In this document: one piece after another, positions 45,553-55,278 of the stretch
Layout of the letters: every line of letters starts with the position of its first letter
Position numbering within the stretch: position 1 is the stretch's first letter
Assembly (NCBI GenBank): GCA_024655945.1
Contig: JANLFK010000002.1
Span: 368,610 to 432,609 of the forward strand
Reading direction: 5' to 3'
Origin: a candidate division KSB1 bacterium
Lineage (GTDB): Bacteria > Zhuqueibacterota > Zhuqueibacteria > JANLFK01 > Oleimicrobiaceae
DNA length: 64,000 nucleotides
Notes under the pieces: generated by a model
Databases searched by the model: none
Seen by the model: the letters and a program-made list of their open reading frames with translations, nothing else
Told to the model about the DNA's origin: nothing
Position numbers and translations under genes: made by a program

Positions 45553-46447
45553 ACTGTGCCTTTCTTCGCAAGAAAGCATAGAGCCGCGCCATCTGCCGGT
45601 TGCGGAGGTGGCTCACAAAGCGCCCATCGACCGGGCGGCGTCTGTGGCGAGCTGCTGCCCAGAGATAGCCACTCAGGCGTACGGTGCTCCCTGCCAACAG
45701 CGGGGACTCGCCAAGGCGGCGCACGAATTTCACCAGCTCGAACAACGGGTGGTACCCCACGGCATAGTCGGCTTCACCTTGATGGAAGCGCGCCGCAAGC
45801 AGTCGGCCCTGTCCCGTGCTGGAGCGCCGGTGGTGCCAGGCCTGCAGTTCTGGAAACGACCTGACCTCCCACCCATGCATCCGAGCCATCTCGCTGGCAA
45901 CGGTGTCCTCATGTGCGTGCGGCAGTGGCAGGTAGCCGCCGATGGCCTCGTAGCATGCACGGCGAAACATCTGGATGGCCCCCGCCACGTAATCGGGACT
46001 GTTGCCGTAGCGAGGCCGAAACACTCCTTTGTCCGCTTCCAAGATAACGCCCCCGGCAATGCCCAATCGCGGCTCACTTCGGAAGAACGCCAAAAGGCGT
46101 TCGTAATAGGTTGGCTCCAGCGTGATGTCCGCGTCGAGTACGCCGACAAAGTCGAACGGCAGCGCCCGCAGCTCCTCGTAGCCTGCTTCGATGGCGCAAA
46201 CCTTCTGCGCGAACCCGCTTCCTGAGGGCGCGAGGCTGATCAGGCGGAGGAACGAATACCGCCGCGCATTTCTCGCCACCACCTCTCGCGTGCGGTCTGT
46301 GGAGCCGTTGTCCACAATCACCCAGCGCGCCGGAAGAAGGCTCTGCCGGGCGACACTGACGATGGCGCGCTCGATGAAATGCTCTTCGTTGCGCGCCGCG
46401 GTGATCAGCACATACATGCGGTTTCTGTCTCCCAAGGACCTGCCCAT
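45545..46447 (-). CDS. Glycosyltransferase family 2
   Basis: A 300-residue GT-A transferase. ITAARNEEHFI starts the nucleotide-binding domain, VDNGSTDRT follows the third strand, and GVLDADITLEPTYY carries the DxD metal motif; the later HEDTVASEMARMHGW contains an ED acceptor-loop type motif. No membrane helices, so cytoplasmic assembly of the repeat unit is likely. Confidence 0.9.
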   Translation of the reverse strand: MGRSLGDRNRMYVLITAARNEEHFIERAIVSVARQSLLPARWVIVDNGSTDRTREVVARNARRYSFLRLISLAPSGSGFAQKVCAIEAGYEELRALPFDFVGVLDADITLEPTYYERLLAFFRSEPRLGIAGGVILEADKGVFRPRYGNSPDYVAGAIQMFRRACYEAIGGYLPLPHAHEDTVASEMARMHGWEVRSFPELQAWHHRRSSTGQGRLLAARFHQGEADYAVGYHPLFELVKFVRRLGESPLLAGSTVRLSGYLWAAARHRRRPVDGRFVSHLRNRQMARLYAFLRRKAQYA

Positions 46448-46448
46448 G

Positions 46449-47747
46449 TCACCCTCGCGCGGGAACGTATTCGTGCCGCAGGCGGTCGGCCACCGCCAAG
46501 TAAAAGACCCAAAGCAGAGTCACCGGACCCAAGCGGGTTCCCATTATCGATTCGGTCACCGAGTGAACCATGATTATCGTGAAGACCACGGCCGCACGCA
46601 ACGCCATGCCTTGGGGCGCCCACCGCTCCAGCGGGCGATAGCGGACCAGCCAGCGCGCAAAGAGCACCACCATGGTGACAAAAGCCAACAGTCCGACTAT
46701 GCCGGTGGTGAGGGCCACCTCCAACACGGTGTTGTGGGCGTTGGCCGCGTAGAACCCAAGAACGTCTCTGCCGTCGTTCAGCACCATACGGCTTGCGCCA
46801 AAACCATGGCCGAACACCGTCGTCAATGGGTCGGCCAGAATCTTTTGCACCGCCAAGGGCCAGATCTCCGCTCTGCCAGTCAGACGGGTTACCGTTGCGA
46901 GAGAAGTGGTGCGGTTGAAAGCCAGAGCCGCATCCACCACGCCCTTCACGTTGAGCGAAAGGAGCAGGGCCACCAGCACCACCACCGCACCAGCGCCTGC
47001 CAGGAGCGCCCAGCGCACGTGGTAACCCTCCAGTGGGCGCCCGCTCTGCACTAACCAGGCGCGTACCAGCCCGCCCATCGCCAGGCTCACCATCGCATTG
47101 CGCGACCAGGACAGCGCCACGATTGCCACCAACAACAGCCGCAGCAGCCAGAGGAGGGCTCGTTTGCCCCCGCTTGCCGGGACCAAAGAAAGCCAAAAGG
47201 CCAAGGAAGCCCCAAAGCCGAGGGCATTGGCATGGGTCACACCCATGCCCAGACGCGTCGGTCCCTCTGCGCCATAGGCCTCCTGCAGCTGAGGGGCAAG
47301 CACTCCGATCAGGGCGTCCTTGATGAGCAATAGGACCATCACCACCAGCCAGGTCCGTTCCAGGCGGAGCAGGCGGCGCTCGTCGGCACCGGCCACCAGT
47401 CCCAGCGTCAGCGGCACCCCGCCAGCCAGGAGCACCCAATACCCGAGCACCAACGTCCTGTGCGGCGTGAAAAGCGCCGACAAGGCAGCCGCCACCACAT
47501 AGGCCGCCACGGCGACTGTCGCCGGCCCGCCACGCTCACCTCGCGCCAGGAGCAACACGCCGACGGCCCCGCCGAGCACACAGGCGGCAAGGCGTGCTGC
47601 GACAAGCCAGTCCATCTGGGTGGCCTGCTCGATCTCCCGCACGCGCAGGTAGGTGCCCGTCAGCACCATGATCGCCACCCAGAGCACCAGGCCCACGGCG
47701 AAAAGTGATGGGCTCGATATTGTCTGGCCCGCGCTCCTATGCTGCAT
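46449..47747 (-). CDS. O-antigen ligase / Wzy-type polymerase
   Basis: A 432-residue membrane protein with about eleven helices and a large loop before the last helices containing HGFGASRMVLNDGRD and ANAHNTVLEVAL. The GHGFG...HNTxLE pattern is typical of the Wzy_C / WaaL O-antigen ligase superfamily. It would polymerise flipped repeat units at the periplasmic face. ATG 47747 lies inside the end of the flippase gene (11 base overlap). Confidence 0.85.
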   Translation of the reverse strand: MQHRSAGQTISSPSLFAVGLVLWVAIMVLTGTYLRVREIEQATQMDWLVAARLAACVLGGAVGVLLLARGERGGPATVAVAAYVVAAALSALFTPHRTLVLGYWVLLAGGVPLTLGLVAGADERRLLRLERTWLVVMVLLLIKDALIGVLAPQLQEAYGAEGPTRLGMGVTHANALGFGASLAFWLSLVPASGGKRALLWLLRLLLVAIVALSWSRNAMVSLAMGGLVRAWLVQSGRPLEGYHVRWALLAGAGAVVVLVALLLSLNVKGVVDAALAFNRTTSLATVTRLTGRAEIWPLAVQKILADPLTTVFGHGFGASRMVLNDGRDVLGFYAANAHNTVLEVALTTGIVGLLAFVTMVVLFARWLVRYRPLERWAPQGMALRAAVVFTIIMVHSVTESIMGTRLGPVTLLWVFYLAVADRLRHEYVPARG

Positions 47748-49179
47748 GTTCGGCCAACTCCTTTTTCTGCCAGAGGCGCAGGTCAACTATGCCTAACTCC
47801 CTGGCACAATAGAGCGCCGCAAGAATCGCCAGCGCCGCAAGCGGGTAGAAGAGGCCCCCGGGCAGGCGACTGGCCGCCCAGACAAGTGTCGTCCCGCCCA
47901 GGAAAAGAGCCACGGTCCCGGCGAGGCGCCGCCCGTGCAGCTGAATAGGCACATACCTCATCCCCACGACGACCAGCAGCAGACCGATGGCAATGTGGGC
48001 CACGTTGTAAACCAGCACTGCCGCGTGCATACCCCACAGCCGGATGAGCCACACATTCAAGCCAATGCTCACCAGGGAGACGCCGCTCACGACTGCTGCC
48101 GATACTCGGGTCTTGCCCCGCAAAAGCAGCAACGACTCGCCAACATACTGCGCGCCGATGCAGGCCACCCCTGGGAGAAGGGCAAACGCCACGCCGAAGG
48201 CTGCACCGTACTCCGCAGGAGCAACTGCGTGGATCAAGTCCCTGAACACAAAAACGATCCCCATGGCAACAAAGCCAAATGCCAAGAACAAGTGAATGAG
48301 CGCCTCGCCGATGAACCACCGCAGTGCCGGCGAATCCAGGACGCCGTACACTGCAGGCTCATAGGCGAGCTGAAACGGCAGAATGAGCGTGATCACGGCA
48401 ATCTGCGCAATCTTGAAGCCAAGCGAGTACACTGCCACTTCCTCCAGGCCAGAAAAGACGCTCATGGCATAGAGGGCGGAACTATCCAGCGCCAGATCTC
48501 CTGACATGGCAAAGATGAGTGGAAATCCGAAGCGCACTAGGCGCCGCATAGTGGCCCGATCCGTTGTCAAGCCTGTGACCCTCGCAATGGCCATGCTCAC
48601 CATAACCCACATGAGGCCGTAGCTCACCACGTAGGCCCACAACACCCCTTTGAGCCCCACATGCAGTTGCAGAAGGAAGAGCACGGTGCTCGACGCAAGC
48701 AGCAGGAAGACAACACCGTTCAAGGCCACGAAGGCACCGCCCATGTTTCTCGCGCGAAAATAGGAAACCGTGAGCATCCACAGTGTCTGGGCCAGAGCCG
48801 CCATGCACACGAGCAGGACGAAGGGGCCTGGCTGGACCGTGTGCAGTACGGCGGCGAACAGCGGCTTGAGCAGAGTCATGGCCACTGCGGTGACGGCAAT
48901 CCCACCGGCCGCCACGAGCGCATAGGCACTGCCGAGCAATCGGCCCAGCTGCCCCTTCTCGGCAAATTCGGCGCAAAAGCGCATGAAGGCAGTACGCACG
49001 CCCAGCCCCATGACGATGCCCAACACCTGCATCGTCAGCAAAAGGGTGGCCAACAGGCCGTACTCCTGCATCGGCAACGTGTGCGTGTAAAGCGGGATGA
49101 GCAAAAAGGCCCCTGCTCGCAGCCCGGCGTTGCCAATGGCGTAGATGACAGTCTCTCTTGCTAAGCCGCGCAGTCTCAT
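47737..49179 (-). CDS. Oligosaccharide flippase (Wzx-like, MATE/MVF fold)
   Basis: A 480-residue polytopic protein with about 14 helices and the PST-family start (AIGNAGLRAGAFLLIPLYTH), followed by the QEYGLLATLL segment characteristic of Wzx flippases. It would flip undecaprenyl-linked units across the inner membrane. ATG 49179 overlaps the DUF354 stop by 4 bases. Confidence 0.9.
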   Translation of the reverse strand: MRLRGLARETVIYAIGNAGLRAGAFLLIPLYTHTLPMQEYGLLATLLLTMQVLGIVMGLGVRTAFMRFCAEFAEKGQLGRLLGSAYALVAAGGIAVTAVAMTLLKPLFAAVLHTVQPGPFVLLVCMAALAQTLWMLTVSYFRARNMGGAFVALNGVVFLLLASSTVLFLLQLHVGLKGVLWAYVVSYGLMWVMVSMAIARVTGLTTDRATMRRLVRFGFPLIFAMSGDLALDSSALYAMSVFSGLEEVAVYSLGFKIAQIAVITLILPFQLAYEPAVYGVLDSPALRWFIGEALIHLFLAFGFVAMGIVFVFRDLIHAVAPAEYGAAFGVAFALLPGVACIGAQYVGESLLLLRGKTRVSAAVVSGVSLVSIGLNVWLIRLWGMHAAVLVYNVAHIAIGLLLVVVGMRYVPIQLHGRRLAGTVALFLGGTTLVWAASRLPGGLFYPLAALAILAALYCARELGIVDLRLWQKKELAEHAA

Positions 49180-50321
49180 GCTGCTCTCTCCACACCGGCT
49201 GGTGATTGCTCTTGGGGCTGCGCCGCCGAGGGGGCGCTCCTCGCTGGCGCGGCGTTGTGCCCCTCCGCAAGGACGGACAGCACCTCTTCAACCACCAGTT
49301 CCAGCACTGGACTTCGCGCCGTTGGCGCCAAGGGTTTGATTTCCCGCCGCGCGATCCGGATTTTCGATCTGACCTCATCCTCACTGGCAAGGAGCACCAG
49401 TCGTCCTTGTTCGGCTAAGGAGCGGTCCACCGCACCGATCCGGCCACGGAAAATGCTGTAGACCGGCACGCCCAGCGCAGCGGCCTCGCGGTTCATCGTG
49501 CCGCCCCCGCTCACGACCAGGTCTGCGTTCCAAATCAGGTTGAGCCCGTCCAGCACCTTGGCCGGCAGGATGATGCGCCCTGCGGCAATAAGATGCGGCC
49601 ATTCTCGCCTCAGCTCCTCCTCCTGATGGAGGCTGCGCACCAACACCACCATCTTCACCTGTGGCTGTGCGCCGAGGCAGTCGATGACGGCGTCAAAGAG
49701 CTCCTCGGCTGCAGCGTTGTGATAGTGGGCCTCTGTGGCAGGTGGTCTTATGGCCGCGAGCACCTCATCGTCGCCCACGCCCAGTTGCGCGCGCAGGCGG
49801 GGGTCTGGCCGGAAAAACGGCACATAGATGTCCTCCTTGATGCCGGGATAGGTGCTCACCGCTCGCGCATACTTCCTGAGCGGCGCAAGGGGCACCACTT
49901 CTGGCACGATGATCTTCGTCGCCCGCAGCCACGGCAACAACTGCACGTGCTCATAGTCCACCATTACGACCCAGGGCATGCGCAAGGCTGCGGCCAGAAG
50001 CATCTGTGAGCGCGAACCGTGCGACAGGGCCAGAACAGGCCTTTCGCGGAGCACGACCGGGGCCAGCTGCAGCGCCCGCACCACCAGGCCAACAACCTTC
50101 AGGCTCTTGTGGCGACCGTAGTGCCGCCCCAAGCGTCGGTAGGCCAGACCTGCTCGCTCGGCAAGGCCGCATACTTGAAAACAGTCCCTGGCCGTGATCA
50201 GCACCCGGCATCCCCTTTTCTCCAACTGGTGAGTGACCGGCGTGAAAAGCACCACGTGCGGCGAATTGTCCAAGTCGATCCAGATCAGCGGCCCCAACCG
50301 TCCATCCTCTCCCGTAGGCAC
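49176..50321 (-). CDS. DUF354 protein, GT-B-like
   Basis: A 381-residue protein with the family start IWIDLDNSPHVVLFTP and a C-terminal SGGGTMNREAAALGVPVYSIF, which resembles the nucleotide-sugar-binding half of GT-B transferases and UDP-GlcNAc 2-epimerases. Function is not established. Between the Wzx flippase and the WbpBDE trio it may be a glycosyltransferase or the missing epimerase of that pathway. Confidence 0.8.
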   Translation of the reverse strand: MPTGEDGRLGPLIWIDLDNSPHVVLFTPVTHQLEKRGCRVLITARDCFQVCGLAERAGLAYRRLGRHYGRHKSLKVVGLVVRALQLAPVVLRERPVLALSHGSRSQMLLAAALRMPWVVMVDYEHVQLLPWLRATKIIVPEVVPLAPLRKYARAVSTYPGIKEDIYVPFFRPDPRLRAQLGVGDDEVLAAIRPPATEAHYHNAAAEELFDAVIDCLGAQPQVKMVVLVRSLHQEEELRREWPHLIAAGRIILPAKVLDGLNLIWNADLVVSGGGTMNREAAALGVPVYSIFRGRIGAVDRSLAEQGRLVLLASEDEVRSKIRIARREIKPLAPTARSPVLELVVEEVLSVLAEGHNAAPARSAPSAAQPQEQSPAGVERAA

Positions 50322-50402
50322 TGCTCCGCCCTCGTCAGCTTCTTCGTACCAACACTGCTTTGCGGCCTCCTCCCGACTTCGCCAGAAGACAAGGCCACAC
50401 CT

Positions 50403-51536
50403 TCACACGGTGACAGCGTACTTCAAGGCTTCTTTCATGACAAAAAGCTCGATCGCCCGTGCCACGTACTCGATCTGCTGCTGCGTGAGCTCCGGGTACA
50501 TGGGCAATGACAGAAATTGCCGGGCGCAGCGCTCCGCCACCGGGTAGCTCCCCTCGCCGAGGCCGAGGAAGCGGTAAGCCTCCTGGAGGTGGATCGGCAC
50601 CGGATAGTGGATGCCGCAAGAGATGTCGCGCATGGCAAGATGCTCCAGCAGGGCATCGCGCTGCTCCGTCAGGATGGCGTAGACGTGGTAGACGTGCTGC
50701 CCATGAGGTGCCTCGTAAGGGGTGACAACCGCGGTGTTGCCGGAGAGAAGGCGCTGATATGCCGCCGCATGCGCGCGACGGGCCTTGGTCCACTCCGGCA
50801 GGTAGCGCAACTTCACGCTCAGCACCGCCGCCTGGATGCCATCCATCCGGTCGTTCCAGCCGAGCATGCGGTGATAGTACTTCTTCGCCTGGCCGTGGTC
50901 ACGAAGCATGCGGATGCGCTCGGCCAGACCTCGATCGTTGGTGGCCACCGCGCCGGCCTCTCCGTAGGCACCCAAGTTCTTTCCCGGGTAAAAACTGAAG
51001 CATCCTGCATCGCCTATTGACCCGGCCATGCGCCCCTTGTACTCGGCGCCGTGAGCCTGGCAGGCATCTTCCACCACGTATAGGCCGTGTGCACGGGCGA
51101 CCTCCATGATCGGGTCCATGTCGGCCATCTGGCCAAACAGGTGCACCGGGATGATCGCCTTGGTCTTCTCGGTGATGGCCTGCTCTATGAGCGCCGGGTC
51201 CATGGTGTAGGTGCGCTCGTCAACGTCGACAAACACGGGGGTTGCGCCGCAAAAGGAAATGGCCTCTGCGGTGGCGATGAAGCTATTGGGCACGGTGATA
51301 ACCTCGTCGCCAGGTCCCACGTTCAAAGCCTTCAGCGCCAACCAGAGCGCGGAGGTGCCGCTGCTCACGCCCAAGGCGCACTCGCACCCACAGAATGCGG
51401 CAAACTCTCTTTCGAACTGCTCCACAAACGGACCGCCCGCAAAGGCAGTCTGCTCCAGCACCCGCTGCACCGCCTCCCTGACCTCCTCACCGATGGATTG
51501 ATACTGAGCCTTCAGGTCAAGAAAGGGTACCTTCAT
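50403..51536 (-). CDS. wbpE: DegT/DnrJ-family sugar aminotransferase (WbpE-like)
   Basis: A 377-residue PLP sugar aminotransferase. The Schiff-base Lys is K186 in FSFYPGKNLGA, with SSGTSAL near 58-64 and VEDACQAHGA as cofactor contacts. WbpE/WlbC converts the UDP-2-acetamido-3-keto-glucuronate to the 3-amino sugar using glutamate. The assignment to this step depends on the adjacent oxidoreductase and acetyltransferase. ATG 51536 has GGAGAGGAG upstream and lies within the acetyltransferase end (20-base overlap). Confidence 0.85.
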   Translation of the reverse strand: MKVPFLDLKAQYQSIGEEVREAVQRVLEQTAFAGGPFVEQFEREFAAFCGCECALGVSSGTSALWLALKALNVGPGDEVITVPNSFIATAEAISFCGATPVFVDVDERTYTMDPALIEQAITEKTKAIIPVHLFGQMADMDPIMEVARAHGLYVVEDACQAHGAEYKGRMAGSIGDAGCFSFYPGKNLGAYGEAGAVATNDRGLAERIRMLRDHGQAKKYYHRMLGWNDRMDGIQAAVLSVKLRYLPEWTKARRAHAAAYQRLLSGNTAVVTPYEAPHGQHVYHVYAILTEQRDALLEHLAMRDISCGIHYPVPIHLQEAYRFLGLGEGSYPVAERCARQFLSLPMYPELTQQQIEYVARAIELFVMKEALKYAVTV

Positions 51537-52023
51537 TGTGTTGCTCCTCTCCGTTAATGCGACGCAGTACTCGCGCCGGATGTCCGGCAACGATAGTATT
51601 GGCTGGGACGTTGCGCGTTACCACGCTCCCTGCCCCAACAATGGCATTCTCCCCGATGGTCACGCCACACAGAATGGTGGCATTAGAGCCGATGGAGGCG
51701 CCCCGTTTCACGAGGGTCGCCACCACCACCCAGTCCTGCTCTGTCTGCATCTGGCCGTCAGCGGTGGTGGCTCGCGGATAGCGGTCGTTGATGAACACCA
51801 CGCCATGGCCGATGAAGCAGTTGTCCTCGATGGTCACCCCCTCGCAGATGAAGGTGTGACTGGAAATCTTGCAGTTCTTGCCCACCTTGGCCCCTTTTTG
51901 GATTTCCACAAAGGTGCCAATCTTGGTGCCATCGCCAATCTCACAGCCATAGAGGTTGACAAAGTCGTAGATCTTGACGTCCTTCCCCAGCTTGACACTT
52001 TCCGCAATCAGGCTGCGCTTCAT
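51517..52023 (-). CDS. wbpD: Hexapeptide-repeat N-acetyltransferase (WbpD/WlbB-like)
   Basis: A 168-residue left-handed beta-helix protein with many hexapeptide repeats (IGDGTKIGTFV, IGENAIVGAGSVV) and the typical GHGVVFINDRYPRA loop of WlbB. WbpD/WlbB acetylates the 3-amino group to give UDP-2,3-diacetamido-glucuronic acid. ATG 52023 overlaps the oxidoreductase stop by 4 bases. Confidence 0.85.
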   Translation of the reverse strand: MKRSLIAESVKLGKDVKIYDFVNLYGCEIGDGTKIGTFVEIQKGAKVGKNCKISSHTFICEGVTIEDNCFIGHGVVFINDRYPRATTADGQMQTEQDWVVVATLVKRGASIGSNATILCGVTIGENAIVGAGSVVTRNVPANTIVAGHPARVLRRINGEEQHNEGTLS

Positions 52024-53027
52024 ATTCTCACTTCCCTTCCTCTGGCTTTGACCGATGTCTGGGCAGCCTCCAGGATGCGCACGACCATGAGCCCGTCATG
52101 GCCGTCGGCCACGCCATCGCTGCCCTTCTCTAGGCAGTCGATGATGCGCTCCACCTCGACGGCAAGCGCCTCTCGGCTGTCGATCTTCGGGCAGTACATG
52201 TCCCCGGTCCGGTATTGGACCAGCATGTGGTAGACATCATCCACGCTCTCAATCACATCGACACCTTTGTCATAGATGCGCACCTTTTCGCTCGGCTGAT
52301 TGTCGTCCCACACAACCATCTTCTTGCTCCCCGCCAGGAGCGTCTGCCGGATCTTCACCGGGGAGAGCCAGTTGGTGTGCACATGGGCAATGAGGTGGTC
52401 CGGATAATAGACGGTCAGATAGGCAACGTTCTCCAAGCCGTTGCCAAAGTTGTCGATGCCAGTAGCTACCACGCTCTCAGGTTTGCTGGGGAGCAAGTGG
52501 TGCATGATTGACACGTCGTGCGGGGCAAGGTCCCAGAGCACGTTGACATCGTGCTGGAAGAGGCCGAGGTTGATGCGCACCGAGTCAAAGTAGTAGACCT
52601 TGCCGAGTTCACCGCTGTCGATGAGCTCTTTAATTCTGCGCACCGCGCCCGTGTAGATGAACGTGTGGTCGACGAACACTTTCAGGCCCCTGCGCTCGGC
52701 CAGTTCCACGAGCTCCTCGGCCTGGGCACTGGTGGCGGTCATCGGCTTCTCGATGAGCACATGCCTGCCGGCCAGGAGCGCCTCGCGAGCGATGGCAAAG
52801 TGCGTGGACACCGGCGTGCACACCACGACCAAGTCCGTGGTGGGATCCTTGATGATGCGCCGATAGTCGGTGGTGGTCTCCACGGCGGGGTAGGAGCGCT
52901 TAATGAAGTCCAGCCTGTTCTGCGCCAGGTCACAGCAGGAGACCACCTTGGCCCTTGGGTTGGCCGCAAAGTTGCGCACGAGATTCGGCCCCCAATAGCC
53001 GACGCCAATCACACTCACATTCAGCAT
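52020..53027 (-). CDS. wbpB: Gfo/Idh/MocA oxidoreductase (WbpB/WlbA-like)
   Basis: A 335-residue two-domain NAD oxidoreductase: GVGYWGPNLVRNF nucleotide-binding start, the EKP motif in LIEKPM near residue 97 and a C-terminal HDVSIMHH substrate segment. WbpB/WlbA oxidises the C3 hydroxyl of UDP-N-acetylglucosaminuronate. Specificity is inferred from the adjoining wbpD- and wbpE-like genes. Confidence 0.85.
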   Translation of the reverse strand: MLNVSVIGVGYWGPNLVRNFAANPRAKVVSCCDLAQNRLDFIKRSYPAVETTTDYRRIIKDPTTDLVVVCTPVSTHFAIAREALLAGRHVLIEKPMTATSAQAEELVELAERRGLKVFVDHTFIYTGAVRRIKELIDSGELGKVYYFDSVRINLGLFQHDVNVLWDLAPHDVSIMHHLLPSKPESVVATGIDNFGNGLENVAYLTVYYPDHLIAHVHTNWLSPVKIRQTLLAGSKKMVVWDDNQPSEKVRIYDKGVDVIESVDDVYHMLVQYRTGDMYCPKIDSREALAVEVERIIDCLEKGSDGVADGHDGLMVVRILEAAQTSVKARGREVRI

Positions 53028-53043
53028 CGCAGTCCTCCTTTTT

Positions 53044-54441
53044 TCACAAAGCGCCCTTCCCGGCGAACACGGCCGTGAAGGTCTTGAATATGAGTTTCAG
53101 GTGCAACAGCAACGAGCGCTGGGCTGCATAGCGCAAGTCCAACCTCACCATTTCGTCAAAGGTCGTGGAGCTCCGGCCATACACCTGCCAGAGTCCGGTG
53201 ATCCCTGGCTTCACCTCCATGAAGCGGCGCATGTGCCAGCTCTTGTAAGATTCCACCTCGAAGGGCAGAGGCGGCCGCGGCCCCACCAGGCTCATCTGTC
53301 CCAACAGGACGTTGACAAGCTGCGGAAGCTCGTCCAGACTCGTCTTTCGTAGAAAGCGACCCACCCGAGTGATTCTTGGGTCATTCACCAGCTTGTAGAG
53401 GGGCTGCTCCTCGGTGCCAAAGTTGATCTCCTCGTTCCGGCCTTCGATCAGCTTCTTGACATAGTCGCGGTGCACGGCATCGTCGCAGCCGACGCGCATG
53501 GTCCGGAACTTGTACATGGTGAACGGCCTCCCTCGGTAGCCGACCCGCTGCTGCTTGAAAAGCACCGGGCCTTTGGAGGTGAGCTTTATGGCCCCGGCGA
53601 CCACCGCCATCACAGGGGCAAGGAGTACAATTCCCACAGCGGCGCCCACAATGTCCATCGCCCGCTTGGCGATCTGGTACACCCGCTCCGTCTCGAGATG
53701 GACGTCCAAGAAGAGTGGGGTGCTCATGGCCACGGCACCTGCGCCGCCGTGGGACACCTCCCAAACCAGGGGAAGCGACTCTCGCGCCGCACGGCTCCGC
53801 CCCTTGCCCGCGGAGAGCTTCATCGCGGCCTCACGGGCTGCCGCATCTGGCGGGAGGAGTCTGGTCTTGGCATGCGCGTACCCGCGGCGTGGCGAGCCAG
53901 GATAGGCCACAACATGCACGGCTCGCAGGCACGAAGCCCACTGAACATCACGCCCGTCAGCCCGCAGACGGGCAAGCATCTTGTCCACGACCAGACGTCC
54001 ATGGGAAAAGGGTGTGTCGGGCAGCAGAACCCCGAGGCGCTTGGCATCCAAGAGCACGCGCACATCATAGTCCCTGGTGGAGGAGCTGATGATGTGCTTC
54101 AAATTCTCCACCGCCGCTCTGGATTCGCCTGCGCGACTTTCTTCCAGTTCAAAGACCACCAAGGAAAACGGGGAACCAGTGCGGTCGCTGCGGTGCCGCT
54201 CCTTGCGAAGAACCTGGGCAAAGGCGGCCCGTGCGAGCCAGCCGTTACCCTCCACTGCCGAGGAAGGGTTGTCCCCACGCTCCCGATGCCGTTGGCCAGC
54301 GCTTCCCTTGCGAGGTTCGAGTGGCCCAAAGGGCGGAGGAAATCCGGCGGCCTGGGTGCCGGCCTTCGCACGCCTCATCCAGCCAAGAGCGAAGTGGTAG
54401 CTGTTTCGTGACACCTCTCCTCCACGGAATTCGCCAAACAT
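53044..54441 (-). CDS. GGDEF-like domain fused to polyprenyl-phosphate sugar transferase
   Basis: A 465-residue protein. An N-terminal part (about 65-190) resembles a GGDEF-type fold: [10 protein letters not shown], then [19 protein letters not shown], where the GGDEF signature itself is not kept. The C-terminal 200 residues are a bacterial sugar transferase of the WbaP/WcaJ/EpsE class ([10 protein letters not shown] helix, then [30 protein letters not shown] and PGITGLWQV). It would add the first sugar phosphate to undecaprenyl phosphate. ATG 54441 overlaps the ATPase stop (TGATG). Confidence 0.85.
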   Translation of the reverse strand: MFGEFRGGEVSRNSYHFALGWMRRAKAGTQAAGFPPPFGPLEPRKGSAGQRHRERGDNPSSAVEGNGWLARAAFAQVLRKERHRSDRTGSPFSLVVFELEESRAGESRAAVENLKHIISSSTRDYDVRVLLDAKRLGVLLPDTPFSHGRLVVDKMLARLRADGRDVQWASCLRAVHVVAYPGSPRRGYAHAKTRLLPPDAAAREAAMKLSAGKGRSRAARESLPLVWEVSHGGAGAVAMSTPLFLDVHLETERVYQIAKRAMDIVGAAVGIVLLAPVMAVVAGAIKLTSKGPVLFKQQRVGYRGRPFTMYKFRTMRVGCDDAVHRDYVKKLIEGRNEEINFGTEEQPLYKLVNDPRITRVGRFLRKTSLDELPQLVNVLLGQMSLVGPRPPLPFEVESYKSWHMRRFMEVKPGITGLWQVYGRSSTTFDEMVRLDLRYAAQRSLLLHLKLIFKTFTAVFAGKGAL

Positions 54442-55259
54442 CACAACCTTTCGTAGAGCCAGCTGGGCAGGTCGAAGCGCCTTCTGTTCAGGATCGCGCC
54501 CAAGATGGGCACGCCTGCCCGTTCCAACATCCGCTGTGCCTGCACTACGGCCTCCCACCTGGTGTGGTTGGCGCGCACCACCAAGATGACGGCGTCGCAC
54601 AGCATGGCATAGCTCACCCCTTCTGCTGCGCCGAGCACGGCGGGAAGATCGACGACCACCAGTCGCACCCTTTCTGCCACTTGCCGCAACGCTCTGCCGA
54701 GCTGCTGCAGATCTGCCCTTCCCCGTCCAGAGCCGGCAGGGATCACCAGCAGGCGCGAACTCTCCACCCTGTGCGCCAACTCAGCAAGCGATCGAACCTG
54801 CCGCAGCCCGTCGGAAAGGCCCGGGCTCAGAGGGAGGGCAAATGCGCGGTGGATGAAGGGGGCGCCCACGTTTGCATCCACCAGGATGACCGCGTCCGCT
54901 GCTTCTGCCGAGCTGGTGACAAGGGATCCGGTCCGTCCCCTGCTCGCGCCCGCTTCGCCGTCCGCGGCCAACAGGAAGGAAATTGCCGCAGCACACGTGG
55001 ACACCCCTTCTCCCGGCAGAGCGCTGGTCAGACCAACAATGCGTGCACCGGTACGTGCGGCAACCGACTCCACCACATGGGCAACCGCCTTGAGGTCGTT
55101 GAGCACGCCTGTAGTTTTCTGGCGCGTACTGACGGCGCGCTGCGACGCAACACGCGTCAGCTGGCTGCTCCCCCCCACGGCATCGGCTCGCGCTCCGCTC
55201 CCCATGCGCTGCGCCGATTGCCTGCTGGTTGCCTCTGCCGGACTGACAAGGCCTACCAT
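54441..55259 (-). CDS. BY-kinase/CpsD-like ATPase with Walker A lysine missing
   Basis: A 272-residue ParA/MinD-fold protein in the position of a tyrosine autokinase partner. The P-loop region reads SALPGEGVSTCAA where GEGKST is expected, so the catalytic Lys is Val. The second motif VILVDANVGAP (Walker A') and a later VVVDLPAVLG are kept. No tyrosine-rich C-terminal cluster is seen. It may be a non-kinase regulator of the Wzz-like protein upstream. ATG 55259 chosen as similarity begins there. Confidence 0.75.
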   Translation of the reverse strand: MVGLVSPAEATSRQSAQRMGSGARADAVGGSSQLTRVASQRAVSTRQKTTGVLNDLKAVAHVVESVAARTGARIVGLTSALPGEGVSTCAAAISFLLAADGEAGASRGRTGSLVTSSAEAADAVILVDANVGAPFIHRAFALPLSPGLSDGLRQVRSLAELAHRVESSRLLVIPAGSGRGRADLQQLGRALRQVAERVRLVVVDLPAVLGAAEGVSYAMLCDAVILVVRANHTRWEAVVQAQRMLERAGVPILGAILNRRRFDLPSWLYERL

Positions 55260-55278
55260 TCTCGTTTCTCCAAAAGGG

